Origin: JACVRW01 sp963835705 | Lineage (GTDB): Bacteria; Actinomycetota; Thermoleophilia; Solirubrobacterales; Thermoleophilaceae | Length of the DNA stretch: 64,000 nucleotides | Direction of reading: 5' to 3' | Assembly (NCBI GenBank): GCA_963835705.1 | Contig: CAWIGR010000016.1 | Span: forward strand, 1 to 64,000 | Shown: positions 35,941 to 43,576 of the stretch, one piece after another | Layout of the letters: each line of letters begins with the position of its first letter | Position numbering within the stretch: position 1 is the first letter of the stretch | Translations under genes and position numbers: made by a program | The notes under the pieces: generated by a model | The model's database searches: none | Told to the model about the DNA's origin: nothing | The model's input: the letters and a program-made list of their open reading frames with translations, nothing else

Positions 35941-37167
35941 GTGTCGGCGACAGCAGCCCAGCCAGCCCGCGGGGGCCTTGCGCTGCTCGCCATCGTCGCC
36001 CTCGCCGTGGGCATTCGCGTCGTCTACACGCTCGTCGAGGCGCCCTGGCCCCCGCCCGGGCTCGACGACCAGTTCTACTTCAGCGCGCTGCCCAAGCTGA
36101 TCGCGGACGGGCACGGCTTCGTGGCCCCCTTCAAGTACGTCTTCGACGACACGGTCGTCGCCACCGCCGAGCACCCGCCCTTCTATTCGGTCGTGCTGGC
36201 CGGGCTGGCGGAGGTGGGGCTCACCTCGGCGGACGCCCAGCGCCTCGCCGGCGCCGCCTTCGGCGGCGGGACCGTGGCCACGCTCGGGCTGCTTGGGCGC
36301 CACCTGGCCGGGTGGCGCGCCGGCCTCCTCGCGGCCGGGCTGGCCGCGATCCATCCCACGCTCGTCGCCGCGGACGGCGCGCTCATGAGCGAGTCGCTCT
36401 ACGGTCTCCTCGCCGCGTTGATGCTGCTGGCCGCGTACCGCCTGCTCGAGGCCCCGGCCCCGGGGCGAGCCCTGGCCCTGGGGGCGGTGGGGGGACTCGC
36501 AGCCCTCACCCGCGGGGAGGCGCTGCTCCTGCTGCCCCTGCTGCTCGTGCCGGTGCTGCGGCGACCGGGCGGCGCGCGCACGGCTGCCGTCTCCGTGCTC
36601 GCCTTCGTCGTCGTGCTTGCCCCCTGGACCGTCCGCAACTGGATCGTGTTCGACCAGCCGGTGCTGGTGGCCACCAACTCCGGCACGGCGATCGCGGGCG
36701 CCAACTGCGACGAGACCTACGCGGGCGACAGGCTCGGCGGGTGGTGGCCCGACTGCATCCGCTCGCACCCCGGAAACGAGGCAGAGCACCACTCCGACGC
36801 GCTGAAGGACGGGCTGCGCTACGCGAAAAACCACGCCGGCCGCCTGCCGGCGGTGCTGGCGGCGCGGCTGGGGCGCGTGTGGAGCGTGTACGACCCCTTC
36901 CAGATCCCCGAGGGTCGCTCGCCGCGGGTGCAGAAGGCCGGCGTGATCCTGTTCTTTCTGCTCGTGCCGCTGGCCGTGGCCGGCGGGCTGGCGCTGCGGC
37001 GCCGCGGCGTGGGCATCTGGATCCTGATCGCGCCGCTGGTGGTGGTGTCGGTCACGGCGCTCGTCACCTACGGCAACGTGCGCTTCCGCGAGCCGGCCGA
37101 GCTGTCGGTGGTCGTGCTCGCGGCGGTGGGTATCGACGCGCTGTGGCGGCGACGGACGAGCGGATGA
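35941..37167 (+). CDS. Integral-membrane GT-C/ArnT-like glycosyltransferase
   Basis: A 408-residue polytopic protein: helix 1 LALLAIVALAVGIRVVYTLV, then a periplasmic loop with LDDQFYFSALPKLIADGHGF (acidic DD pair as in GT-C enzymes) and TAEHPPFYSVVLAGLAEVG, which match the ArnT/PMT family. The sugar donor would be polyprenyl-phosphate-linked. GTG 35941 is preferred to an ATG at 35899, which lies within the divergent gene. It is followed by a close paralogue with a 4-base overlap, evidently a tandem duplication. Confidence 0.87.
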   Translation: MSATAAQPARGGLALLAIVALAVGIRVVYTLVEAPWPPPGLDDQFYFSALPKLIADGHGFVAPFKYVFDDTVVATAEHPPFYSVVLAGLAEVGLTSADAQRLAGAAFGGGTVATLGLLGRHLAGWRAGLLAAGLAAIHPTLVAADGALMSESLYGLLAALMLLAAYRLLEAPAPGRALALGAVGGLAALTRGEALLLLPLLLVPVLRRPGGARTAAVSVLAFVVVLAPWTVRNWIVFDQPVLVATNSGTAIAGANCDETYAGDRLGGWWPDCIRSHPGNEAEHHSDALKDGLRYAKNHAGRLPAVLAARLGRVWSVYDPFQIPEGRSPRVQKAGVILFFLLVPLAVAGGLALRRRGVGIWILIAPLVVVSVTALVTYGNVRFREPAELSVVVLAAVGIDALWRRRTSG

Positions 37168-38385
37168 GGCGGAGCTTCGGGTTCTGGCTGGCCGCGATCG
37201 TCGCGGCGGGCGTGGCGATCCGGGTGATCCACACGCTGCTCGTGGCGCCGTGGCCGCCGGGGTTCTTCAACGACGAGGCCTACTACCAGGCGATGGCCGA
37301 GCTCATCGCCCGCGGGGAGGGCTTCGTCCGGCCCGGGGAGTTCCTGGGCGAGGGCGTCTCGATCCCCACCGCCGAGCGGCCGCCGCTCTACCCGCTCGTC
37401 CTGGCCGGCCTGGTGGAGCTCGGCGCGCGGAGGCGAGGACCCGATGCGCCTGCTCGGAGCGCTCACCGGAGGCGCCACCATCGCGCTCCTGGGCCTGCTG
37501 GGCCGGCTGCTGGCGGGCCCGCGCGCCGGTCTGATCGCCGCGGGCCTGGCCGCGGTGTACCCGACGCTGATCGCGGCCGACGGCGCGCTGATGACCGAGT
37601 CGCTCTACGGGATGTTCGCCGCCGCGGCGCTCCTCCTGGCACAGCGCCTGCTCGACCGGCCGGGCCTGGGCGAGGCGGCGCTGCTCGGCGCCGTGGTCGG
37701 GCTCGCCGCGCTCACCCGAGGCGAGGCGCTCATCCTGCTCCCGCTGCTGCTGCTCCCGCTGCTGCGGCGCCCGGGTGGCTTCAGGGCGGCCGCCGTGGCG
37801 TGCCTGGCATTCGTGGTCGTCCTCATGCCGTGGACGGCAAGGAACTGGAGCGTCTTCGACCGCCCGGTGCTCGTGGCCACCGAGGGCGGTCAGACCATCG
37901 CCGGCGCCAACTGCGAGGCGACCTACAACGGCCATCTCATGGGCAGCTGGCAGGTGTCGTGCGTCCGGCTGTCGGGCCACGAGAACGAGGCCGTCGACAA
38001 CAACGAGGCGGGGAGAGAGGGGATCGAGTACGCGCTCGACCACGCCGAGCGGGTGCCGCTCGTGCTGGCCGCTCGCGTCGCTCGAACGTGGGGCTTCTTC
38101 TGGCCGGGGCAGGTGCCGGAGGGACGCGCGGACTGGGTCGTCTACCTCGGGGTGGTCATGTACGTCGTGCTCCTGCCCCTTGCCGCGTACGGCCTGCTCA
38201 CCCTTCGCAGGCGCGGCGTGCCCGTGGCCGTGGTGGCCACGCCGCTCGTGGTCGTGACGCTGGCCTCGCTGCTCTCATACGGGTCGGTGCGCTTCCGCCA
38301 CACCGCCGAGCTGTCGCTGGTGGTGCTGGCGGCGGTGGCGATCGACCGCCTCTGGCGCCGGCGGACGGAGGAGGCGCCGGCATGA
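37164..38385 (+). pseudogene. GT-C/ArnT-like glycosyltransferase paralogue with one frameshift
   Basis: Tandem copy of the preceding gene. From ATG 37164: RRSFGFWLAAIVAAGVAIRV, FNDEAYYQAMAELIARGEGF, TAERPPLYPLVLAGLVELGA; near 37425 one extra G in GCGGAGGC shifts the frame, after which EDPMRLLGALTGGATIALLG, AVYPTLIAADGALMTESLYG and DRLWRRRTEEAPA continue to 38385. Alignment to the intact copy (LAGAAFGGGTVATLGLLGRH) shows the two pieces join without loss. With that base removed the product is about 406 residues. Stop/start overlaps of 4 bases on both sides are preserved, which argues that the gene is functional and the indel is an error. Confidence 0.8.
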
Positions 38386-40805
38386 GGGCGCGGCCGACCG
38401 CCGCCGCGGCGCTCCTCTACGCCGTGCTCGCCGTCGCGCTCTACGCCCCCGCGCTCGTCCCGGGACGCACCCTCAGTGCCTCCGACTACCTGTGGACCGC
38501 CGCGCCCTGGGCCGCGGAGCGCCCGGCGGGCGTGCGGCCGTTCGGCTCCAACTACGAGCTGATCGACTCGGCCGTCCAGTTCCAGCCCTGGCTCGAGTAC
38601 AGCCGCGACCGGCTGGCGGACGCCCCGCTCTGGAATCCGCACGTCGCGCTGGGCCGCCCGTTCCTCGCCAACGCGCAGTCCGCGTGGCTCTCGCCCTTCA
38701 GCCTGCCCGCCTACGTGCTGCCGTTCTGGTGGTCGCTGGGCGTGATCGCGGTGCTCAAGGTCTTCGCCGCCGCCTTCGGCACCTTCCTGCTGGCCCGCGC
38801 CCTCGCGATCGGGTACGCGGGCGCGCTGCTCGCCGGCCTCGTCTACGCCTTCAGCCTCTACTTCGTCGTCTGGATCTCCTGGCCCCAGACCGGGGTGTGG
38901 GCACTCCTCCCCTGGCTGCTCCTGCTGGCCGACCGCGTGCTCCGCCGCCCCGGGCCGCTGCCTGCCGCCGGGCTGGCCGCGGTGGTGGCGCTCCAGTTCT
39001 TCGCGGGCCATCCCGAGTCGAGCTTCCACCTGCTCGTGACCACGGTCGTGTTCTTCGCCTTCCGGCTTGCCGTGCTGCGGCGCGCGGGCGGGGTGCCCAC
39101 CCTCCGCGGCCCGCTCCTGGCGTTCGCCGCCGCGCTGGCGGGCGGCGCGGCGCTCGCCGCATTGACCCTCATCCCGTTCCTCGAGCTTCTGTTCGGCTCG
39201 GGCGACGTCGAGCTGCGCCAGAACTTCTCAGAGCTCGCGCTCCCGGAGCGCTACCTGCTCGGCTTCGCGCTCTACGACTACTGGGGCCGGGCGACCCATA
39301 CCGCGGTCGGCGCCTTCGCGCAGGAGCGCGCGCTCTACGTCGGTGCGCTGCCGCTGCTGCTCGCGCTCGCCGCGCTGCTCACCCGCCCCTCGCTGCAGCG
39401 CGCCGGCGTTGCCGTGTTCGCGCTGGTGACGCTGGCCATCGCCCTCGGCCTGCCGCCGTTCCCCGACATCGCCCAGCGCATCCCCATCGTCCGCACGGGC
39501 AACCACTTGCGGGTCGTCGTGCTCACGATGCTGGCGCTCGCCCTCCTGGCCGGGTGGGGCCTCGAGGACCTCACGGAGCGCGCGGTGCCGCGCCGGCGCC
39601 TCGTGCTCGGACTGGCGGCCGCGCTGCTGGTGGCGCCCCTGGCGATCCTCGCTGCGCGCGGAGAGCTCTCGGCGGGGCTGCTCGGCCAGGCGGTCGAGAT
39701 CGCGGCCGGCACGGCCTGGCCCGAGCCGCCCGCCGACGGGGACGACCTGCCGGCCATCCGCCTGGCCGCCCTGCTCGTGTGGCTCGTGTTCATGGGCCTG
39801 ACGGTGGCCCTGGTGGCGGCCCGCCTCGGCGGCCGGCTGGCGCCGGGCGCCTTCGCCGCGCTCGCCCTGGCCCTCGTGGCGGCCGACCTCTTCAAGGCCG
39901 GCATGGGCGCCACCCCGGCGATCGACCAGGACGTGGCCGAGCAGCCCTCCACGCCCGGCCTGGAGCGGCTGCGCTCCACCGGGCGCTTCGTCGGACTCGA
40001 GCGGCCACTCGGGCCCTCGCCCGTGATCCCGAACATGGCGCTGCCCTGGTCGCTCCGTGACGCCCGCAGCTACGACCTGCCGGTGGAGAAGCGCTACGAC
40101 ACGCTCTGGCGGCGCGCGATCAAGGACGGTGGGCCGACCGAGACCCCCACCACCAGCGCGGTTCTGACCGAGCGGGCGCTCCCGGCCTTCCGGCTCATGG
40201 GCGTGAGCGCGATCGCGCAGGACCCCGCCGATCCGCCGGTGCGGCGACCGCGGCTTCCCGTCGACTACGACGAGGAGGACCTGCGGGTGTACGCCAACCC
40301 GGGCGCGATGCCGAGGGTGGGCGTGGTCGGGGCGCAGACCGTGGTGGACGGCGAGGACGCGGAGCTCGACGCGGTGCTCGCGCCCTGGTTCGACGGCCGC
40401 CGCACGGTGGTCACGTCGACGCAGCTGCCCGGCCTCCCGGAAACACCGCCGGCGGGCCCGGCCGGCACCGCGCGCATCGTGAGCGAGGAGCCCGAGCGGG
40501 TGGTCGTGGAGGCCACGGCGCGACGCCCCAGCGAGCTGGTGCTGGCCGACCTCCATTATCCCGGCTGGCGGGTCACCCTCGACTCCGCCGAGGCGCCGCT
40601 CCACAGGGTGGATTACCTGCTGCGGGGGACCACCTTGCCACCGGGTCGGCACCGGGTCGTGTTCAGCTATGAACCTGCCTCCTGGCGGATCGGCTGGATC
40701 ACGAGCCTGGTCGCGCTTGCCGGACTCGCGGCCGCGCTGCTCGTCGGCTGGCGCGGCAGGCGGCGCCCCACCTCGTATCCTGCCGCGCCGTGCTCTCGGT
40801 CCTGA
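38382..40805 (+). CDS. YfhO-family membrane protein (copy A)
   Basis: An 807-residue polytopic protein of the bacterial YfhO family, GT-C-like proteins implicated in glycosylating lipoteichoic acid or exopolysaccharide. It opens MRARPTAAAALLYAVLAVAL, then the conserved LVPGRTLSASDYLWTAAPW, PLWNPHVALGRPFLANAQSA, FFAGHPESSFHLL and a long helix-rich region; the C-terminal ~200 residues form an extracytoplasmic beta domain (VLADLHYPGWRVTLDSAEAP, VDYLLRGTTLPPGRHRVVFS) followed by a last helix. Two paralogues lie at 43.5-48.5 kb on the other strand. Its ATG overlaps the preceding stop by 4 bases. Confidence 0.92.
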   Translation: MRARPTAAAALLYAVLAVALYAPALVPGRTLSASDYLWTAAPWAAERPAGVRPFGSNYELIDSAVQFQPWLEYSRDRLADAPLWNPHVALGRPFLANAQSAWLSPFSLPAYVLPFWWSLGVIAVLKVFAAAFGTFLLARALAIGYAGALLAGLVYAFSLYFVVWISWPQTGVWALLPWLLLLADRVLRRPGPLPAAGLAAVVALQFFAGHPESSFHLLVTTVVFFAFRLAVLRRAGGVPTLRGPLLAFAAALAGGAALAALTLIPFLELLFGSGDVELRQNFSELALPERYLLGFALYDYWGRATHTAVGAFAQERALYVGALPLLLALAALLTRPSLQRAGVAVFALVTLAIALGLPPFPDIAQRIPIVRTGNHLRVVVLTMLALALLAGWGLEDLTERAVPRRRLVLGLAAALLVAPLAILAARGELSAGLLGQAVEIAAGTAWPEPPADGDDLPAIRLAALLVWLVFMGLTVALVAARLGGRLAPGAFAALALALVAADLFKAGMGATPAIDQDVAEQPSTPGLERLRSTGRFVGLERPLGPSPVIPNMALPWSLRDARSYDLPVEKRYDTLWRRAIKDGGPTETPTTSAVLTERALPAFRLMGVSAIAQDPADPPVRRPRLPVDYDEEDLRVYANPGAMPRVGVVGAQTVVDGEDAELDAVLAPWFDGRRTVVTSTQLPGLPETPPAGPAGTARIVSEEPERVVVEATARRPSELVLADLHYPGWRVTLDSAEAPLHRVDYLLRGTTLPPGRHRVVFSYEPASWRIGWITSLVALAGLAAALLVGWRGRRRPTSYPAAPCSRS

Positions 40806-41476
40806 TGCCCGTGTTCGACGAGGTCGCCACCGTCCGCCAGGCCATCGAGGACGTGCTCGCGGCCGACCTCGGCATTGACGCTGAGCTGATCGTGGTGGAC
40901 GACGGCTCCACGGACGGCACGCGCCACATGCTCGAGGGCGCGGAGTGGCCCGAGCGGGTGCGGGTGCTGTACCACGACCACAACCGCGGGAAGGGCGCCG
41001 CCGTGCGCACCGCCCTCGCCGCCGCCAGGGGCGAGTTCGCCGCGATCTTCGACGCCGACCTGGAGTACGAGCCGGCTGACCTCGCCACGCTGCTCCCGCC
41101 GCTGGTGGAGGGCCGGACCAACGCCGTCTTCGGCGTGCGTGCCTTCGACGGCTACACCAGTCACTCGTTCCTGTACGTGATGGGCAACAAGCTCGTGACG
41201 CTGGTGGCCAACGTGCTCTTCAACGTCTACCTGCGCGACCTCATGACCTGCCAGAAGGCCATGCGGACCGAGGTCTTCAGGAGCCTCCCGCTGCGGGCGT
41301 CGGGGTTCACGATCGAGCCCGAGATCGCCGCCAGGCTGATCAAGAGCGGCGAGCGGATCTTCGAGGTGCCGGTGCGCTACAACGCGCGCAGCTTCGAGGA
41401 GGGCAAGAAGCTGACCGCGCGCGACGGCGTGCGGGTGGTCGGGACGTTGATCCGCTGCCGGCTCACGTCGCGCTGA
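40790..41476 (+). CDS. Glycosyltransferase family 2
   Basis: A 228-residue GT-A enzyme: VLSVLMPVFDEVATVRQAIE, the nucleotide-binding LIVVDDGSTDGT, NRGKGAAVRTALAAARGEF and the metal-binding FDADLEYEP. The C-terminal half (FTIEPEIAARLIKSGERIFE then VPVRYNARSFEEGKKLTARD) resembles dolichyl/undecaprenyl-phosphate sugar synthases, so it may load a sugar onto the polyprenyl carrier used by the GT-C and YfhO neighbours. The GTG start lies 16 bases inside the end of YfhO copy A. Confidence 0.9.
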   Translation: MLSVLMPVFDEVATVRQAIEDVLAADLGIDAELIVVDDGSTDGTRHMLEGAEWPERVRVLYHDHNRGKGAAVRTALAAARGEFAAIFDADLEYEPADLATLLPPLVEGRTNAVFGVRAFDGYTSHSFLYVMGNKLVTLVANVLFNVYLRDLMTCQKAMRTEVFRSLPLRASGFTIEPEIAARLIKSGERIFEVPVRYNARSFEEGKKLTARDGVRVVGTLIRCRLTSR

Positions 41477-42911
41477 CCCGGTCGGTCTCCGCCAGCAGCC
41501 CCCCGGCCAGGACCAGCGCTGGGAGCGTCACGGCCGGCATCTGCCAATCCCAGTCGATTGAGGCGTGCAGGAGCCAGGCGGCGCACACCGCGCACGCCCC
41601 GGGCGCGAGGGGCGCGTGCGCCCGGAGGGCGTTCCGGCCACACACCGCCACCCCGCCGAGGAACAGTCCGAGCAGCACGAGCCCGGGCAGGCCGAGCTCG
41701 GTCGCCATCTCGACCACGACCGAATGGACCTCGACCGCGCCCGCGTCCACGTCGCGCTCCTGGCGCCAGAGCACCCGGAAGGCGCCCGAGCCCTCGCCCT
41801 GCAGCGGGTGCTCGAGGAAGGCCTGCGCTCCGACACGCCAGTACTCGTAGCGCAGCGAGCTGACCGCCACGAAGCGGGAGGGCTTGGCTCCCACGTTCTC
41901 CCCGCTGCCCGCGCTCTCCACGAGACCCCCGATCACGAGCCCCACCACGCAGGCCGCCGCGGCGGCGGCGGCGAGGGCGGGCAGGCGGACGGCGTGGCGA
42001 AGGGTGCCGAGCCGCTCGGGGTCGCGGCGCTCGGCGGCGACCATGCGCGCCGACGCGAACGCCATCAGCGCCGCCAGCGCTGCCAGCACGACGAGCGCGA
42101 TCGCGCCGTCGCGGCGCTGCGCGGCGTCGCTTCCCTCGAGGGCAGCCACGCCGGGAAGGGCCGCGGCGAGCAGACCGGCGAGCGAGCCCGTGAGGAGGCC
42201 TGCGATCGCAGCGCGCAGCTGGGGACGCGACGGGACGGCGGCGAGCAGGAAGACAAGCCCGATCACCGCCACCGCGAGCGCGCCGCGTGAGTACGACAGG
42301 TACACGCCCATGCCGAGCGGTGCGCACGCGGCGGCCGCGGCGGCGCGGAGCGCCCCGCGGCGGGACGTGTCGCCGGCCAGCCGCACGCAGAGGAGGAACC
42401 CCATCGCGGCGAGGAGCCCCTCGGCGTTCCAGTAGGTAAGGGGCTGCTCGAGGCGCCCGCCGGCGACGAAAGAGCGGTCGAGCTCGACGACGCCCGGAAG
42501 GAGCCGGCCGGCCAGCCCGTAGCCGATCACGATCAGGGTGCCGGCGGCGAGCGCGGGCTCCACGGCGCGGGTCACGCGCGCGTCGCGGAGCACCGCGGTG
42601 GCGGCCAGCAGGACGCCCAGGTAGAGGAGCAGGCGCTGGGCGTTGTCGACCGCAGGTCCGGTCAGCGGCGCCCAGGCCACGGAGATCGCGCTCCACGCCA
42701 CCAGGCCGGCCAGTCCGGCGGCCGCGACCCGTCCGGGCAGGGTCGCCGGCACCGGGAGCGGGCCGGCGAGCGCCAGCAGCAGGACGAGCGCCCAGGCCAC
42801 CGCGGTGGCCGCCGCCCGCGGCCCGTCGAAGTAGCCGCCGGTGAAGAACGCGATGACCGTCGGTCCCGCCAGCAGCACCGTGGCGGCGGGGAGGATGACG
42901 GCGCGGCGCAT
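41463..42911 (-). CDS. O-antigen ligase/polymerase family membrane protein (Wzy_C-like)
   Basis: A 482-residue polytopic protein. The large loop near residues 355-410 (SSLRYEYWRVGAQAFLEHPL, QGEGSGAFRVLWRQERD, EVHSVVVEMATELGLPG) is the conserved Wzy_C segment with the H...E-G-LPG pattern of O-antigen ligases and polymerases. It likely polymerises or transfers the exported oligosaccharide. TACGCT lies 7 bases before the ATG. Its 3' end overlaps the convergent GT2 gene by 14 bases. Confidence 0.9.
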   Translation of the reverse strand: MRRAVILPAATVLLAGPTVIAFFTGGYFDGPRAAATAVAWALVLLLALAGPLPVPATLPGRVAAAGLAGLVAWSAISVAWAPLTGPAVDNAQRLLLYLGVLLAATAVLRDARVTRAVEPALAAGTLIVIGYGLAGRLLPGVVELDRSFVAGGRLEQPLTYWNAEGLLAAMGFLLCVRLAGDTSRRGALRAAAAAACAPLGMGVYLSYSRGALAVAVIGLVFLLAAVPSRPQLRAAIAGLLTGSLAGLLAAALPGVAALEGSDAAQRRDGAIALVVLAALAALMAFASARMVAAERRDPERLGTLRHAVRLPALAAAAAAACVVGLVIGGLVESAGSGENVGAKPSRFVAVSSLRYEYWRVGAQAFLEHPLQGEGSGAFRVLWRQERDVDAGAVEVHSVVVEMATELGLPGLVLLGLFLGGVAVCGRNALRAHAPLAPGACAVCAAWLLHASIDWDWQMPAVTLPALVLAGGLLAETDRVSAT

Positions 42912-42918
42912 CGGCGGC

Positions 42919-42938
42919 AGCGTATTGAGCGCTACGGT
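42919..42938. promoter_or_regulatory. Divergent leaderless promoters of the ligase and TPR genes
   Basis: TACGCT on the minus strand (42924-42919) ends 7 bases before the ligase ATG 42911; TACGGT on the plus strand (42933-42938) ends 6 bases before ATG 42945. Only 33 bases separate the two start codons. Confidence 0.5.
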
Positions 42939-42944
42939 GGCCCG

Positions 42945-43352
42945 ATGCGCTCCGTGCTGCCCCGGGCCGCGATCGCGCTGGTCGCGCTGGCCGCCGTGGC
43001 CTGGTCGGTCGTGCTCTGGCGCGGGGAGCGGATCGGGCGCGACGCCTCCAGCCGCATCATCATGAATCAGGGGCTGAGCGACGCCGAGTGGGCGCGCGAG
43101 GTTGAGCGCCTGCGCGACGCGGAGCTGCTCGACCCCAGCACGAAGTGGCCGGTGGCGCGGGCCGGAGCGCTGCTGCAGCGCGGCCGCCGGGCCGACGCGG
43201 CCCGCGTGATCGAGGACGTGGTCCAGCGCGAGCCCGACAATGTCGAGGCGTGGATCGTGCTGCGCGAGGCGGCCGAGGGACGCGACCCGCGACAGGCGGC
43301 TCGGGCACGCATGGAGATCCGGCGCCTCAGCCCGCCGGTGCCCGCCGGCTGA
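42945..43352 (+). CDS. Small membrane-anchored TPR-like protein
   Basis: A 135-residue protein with one N-terminal helix (ALVALAAVAWSVVLWRG, about 9-26) and a helical-repeat region, RDAELLDPSTKWPVARAGAL then LQRGRRADAARVIEDVVQRE and PDNVEAWIVLREAAEG, which reads as one and a half tetratricopeptide repeats. It would face the outside or remain membrane-bound and probably serves as a protein contact, perhaps for the ligase encoded divergently. The family role is unknown. Helix-capping DPST and PDNV motifs support the TPR call. Confidence 0.8.
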   Translation: MRSVLPRAAIALVALAAVAWSVVLWRGERIGRDASSRIIMNQGLSDAEWAREVERLRDAELLDPSTKWPVARAGALLQRGRRADAARVIEDVVQREPDNVEAWIVLREAAEGRDPRQAARARMEIRRLSPPVPAG

Positions 43353-43384
43353 GGCCCACCGCCACGGCGCTCGCTTCGCGGGGG

Positions 43385-43576
43385 ATGTCGGTCTGCGCCC
43401 TGTACTCCGAGATCGAGGAGCTGCTCGGCGAGGAGGCCGGGATCCGGCGCGAGGGGGCGCTCTTTGCTGCCGTTGTCGTGCTCGCCTGCGGCGCCTGGAG
43501 CGCGCCGCTCGCGGCGAGCGCCGGCCTTCACCTGCCGGTCGAGCCGCGCAAGGGGCAGCTGGTGCGGCTGGAGGCC
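43385..43576 (+). pseudogene. Relic of an FAD-dependent (DAO-type) oxidoreductase
   Basis: About 64 codons in one frame read MSVCALYSEIEELLGEEAGI, then RREGALFAA and VVVLACGAWSAPLAASAGLH followed by LPVEPRKGQLVRLE. The second half is the typical D-amino-acid/glycine oxidase segment (GAWS..., PRKGQL), and the first half looks like an earlier helix of the same family; the large middle, the N-terminal dinucleotide fold and the C-terminus are missing. The remnant ends where the antisense YfhO gene begins to look normal (about 43576), so it marks a deletion/rearrangement joint. It has no function. Confidence 0.65.

Noticed and set aside
30282..36014. A 1910-codon open frame on the minus strand spanning the flippase, AftD and beyond
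   Set aside because: Only its 3' part (30282-31694) is protein-like; the rest is an Arg/Gly/Ala/Pro-rich antisense or out-of-frame reading of AftD, as expected at this GC content.
35865..40805. A 1646-codon open frame on the plus strand
   Set aside because: It contains the start of the second GT-C gene and YfhO copy A in one frame by chance; the stretches between are low-complexity shadow sequence, so it is not one giant protein.
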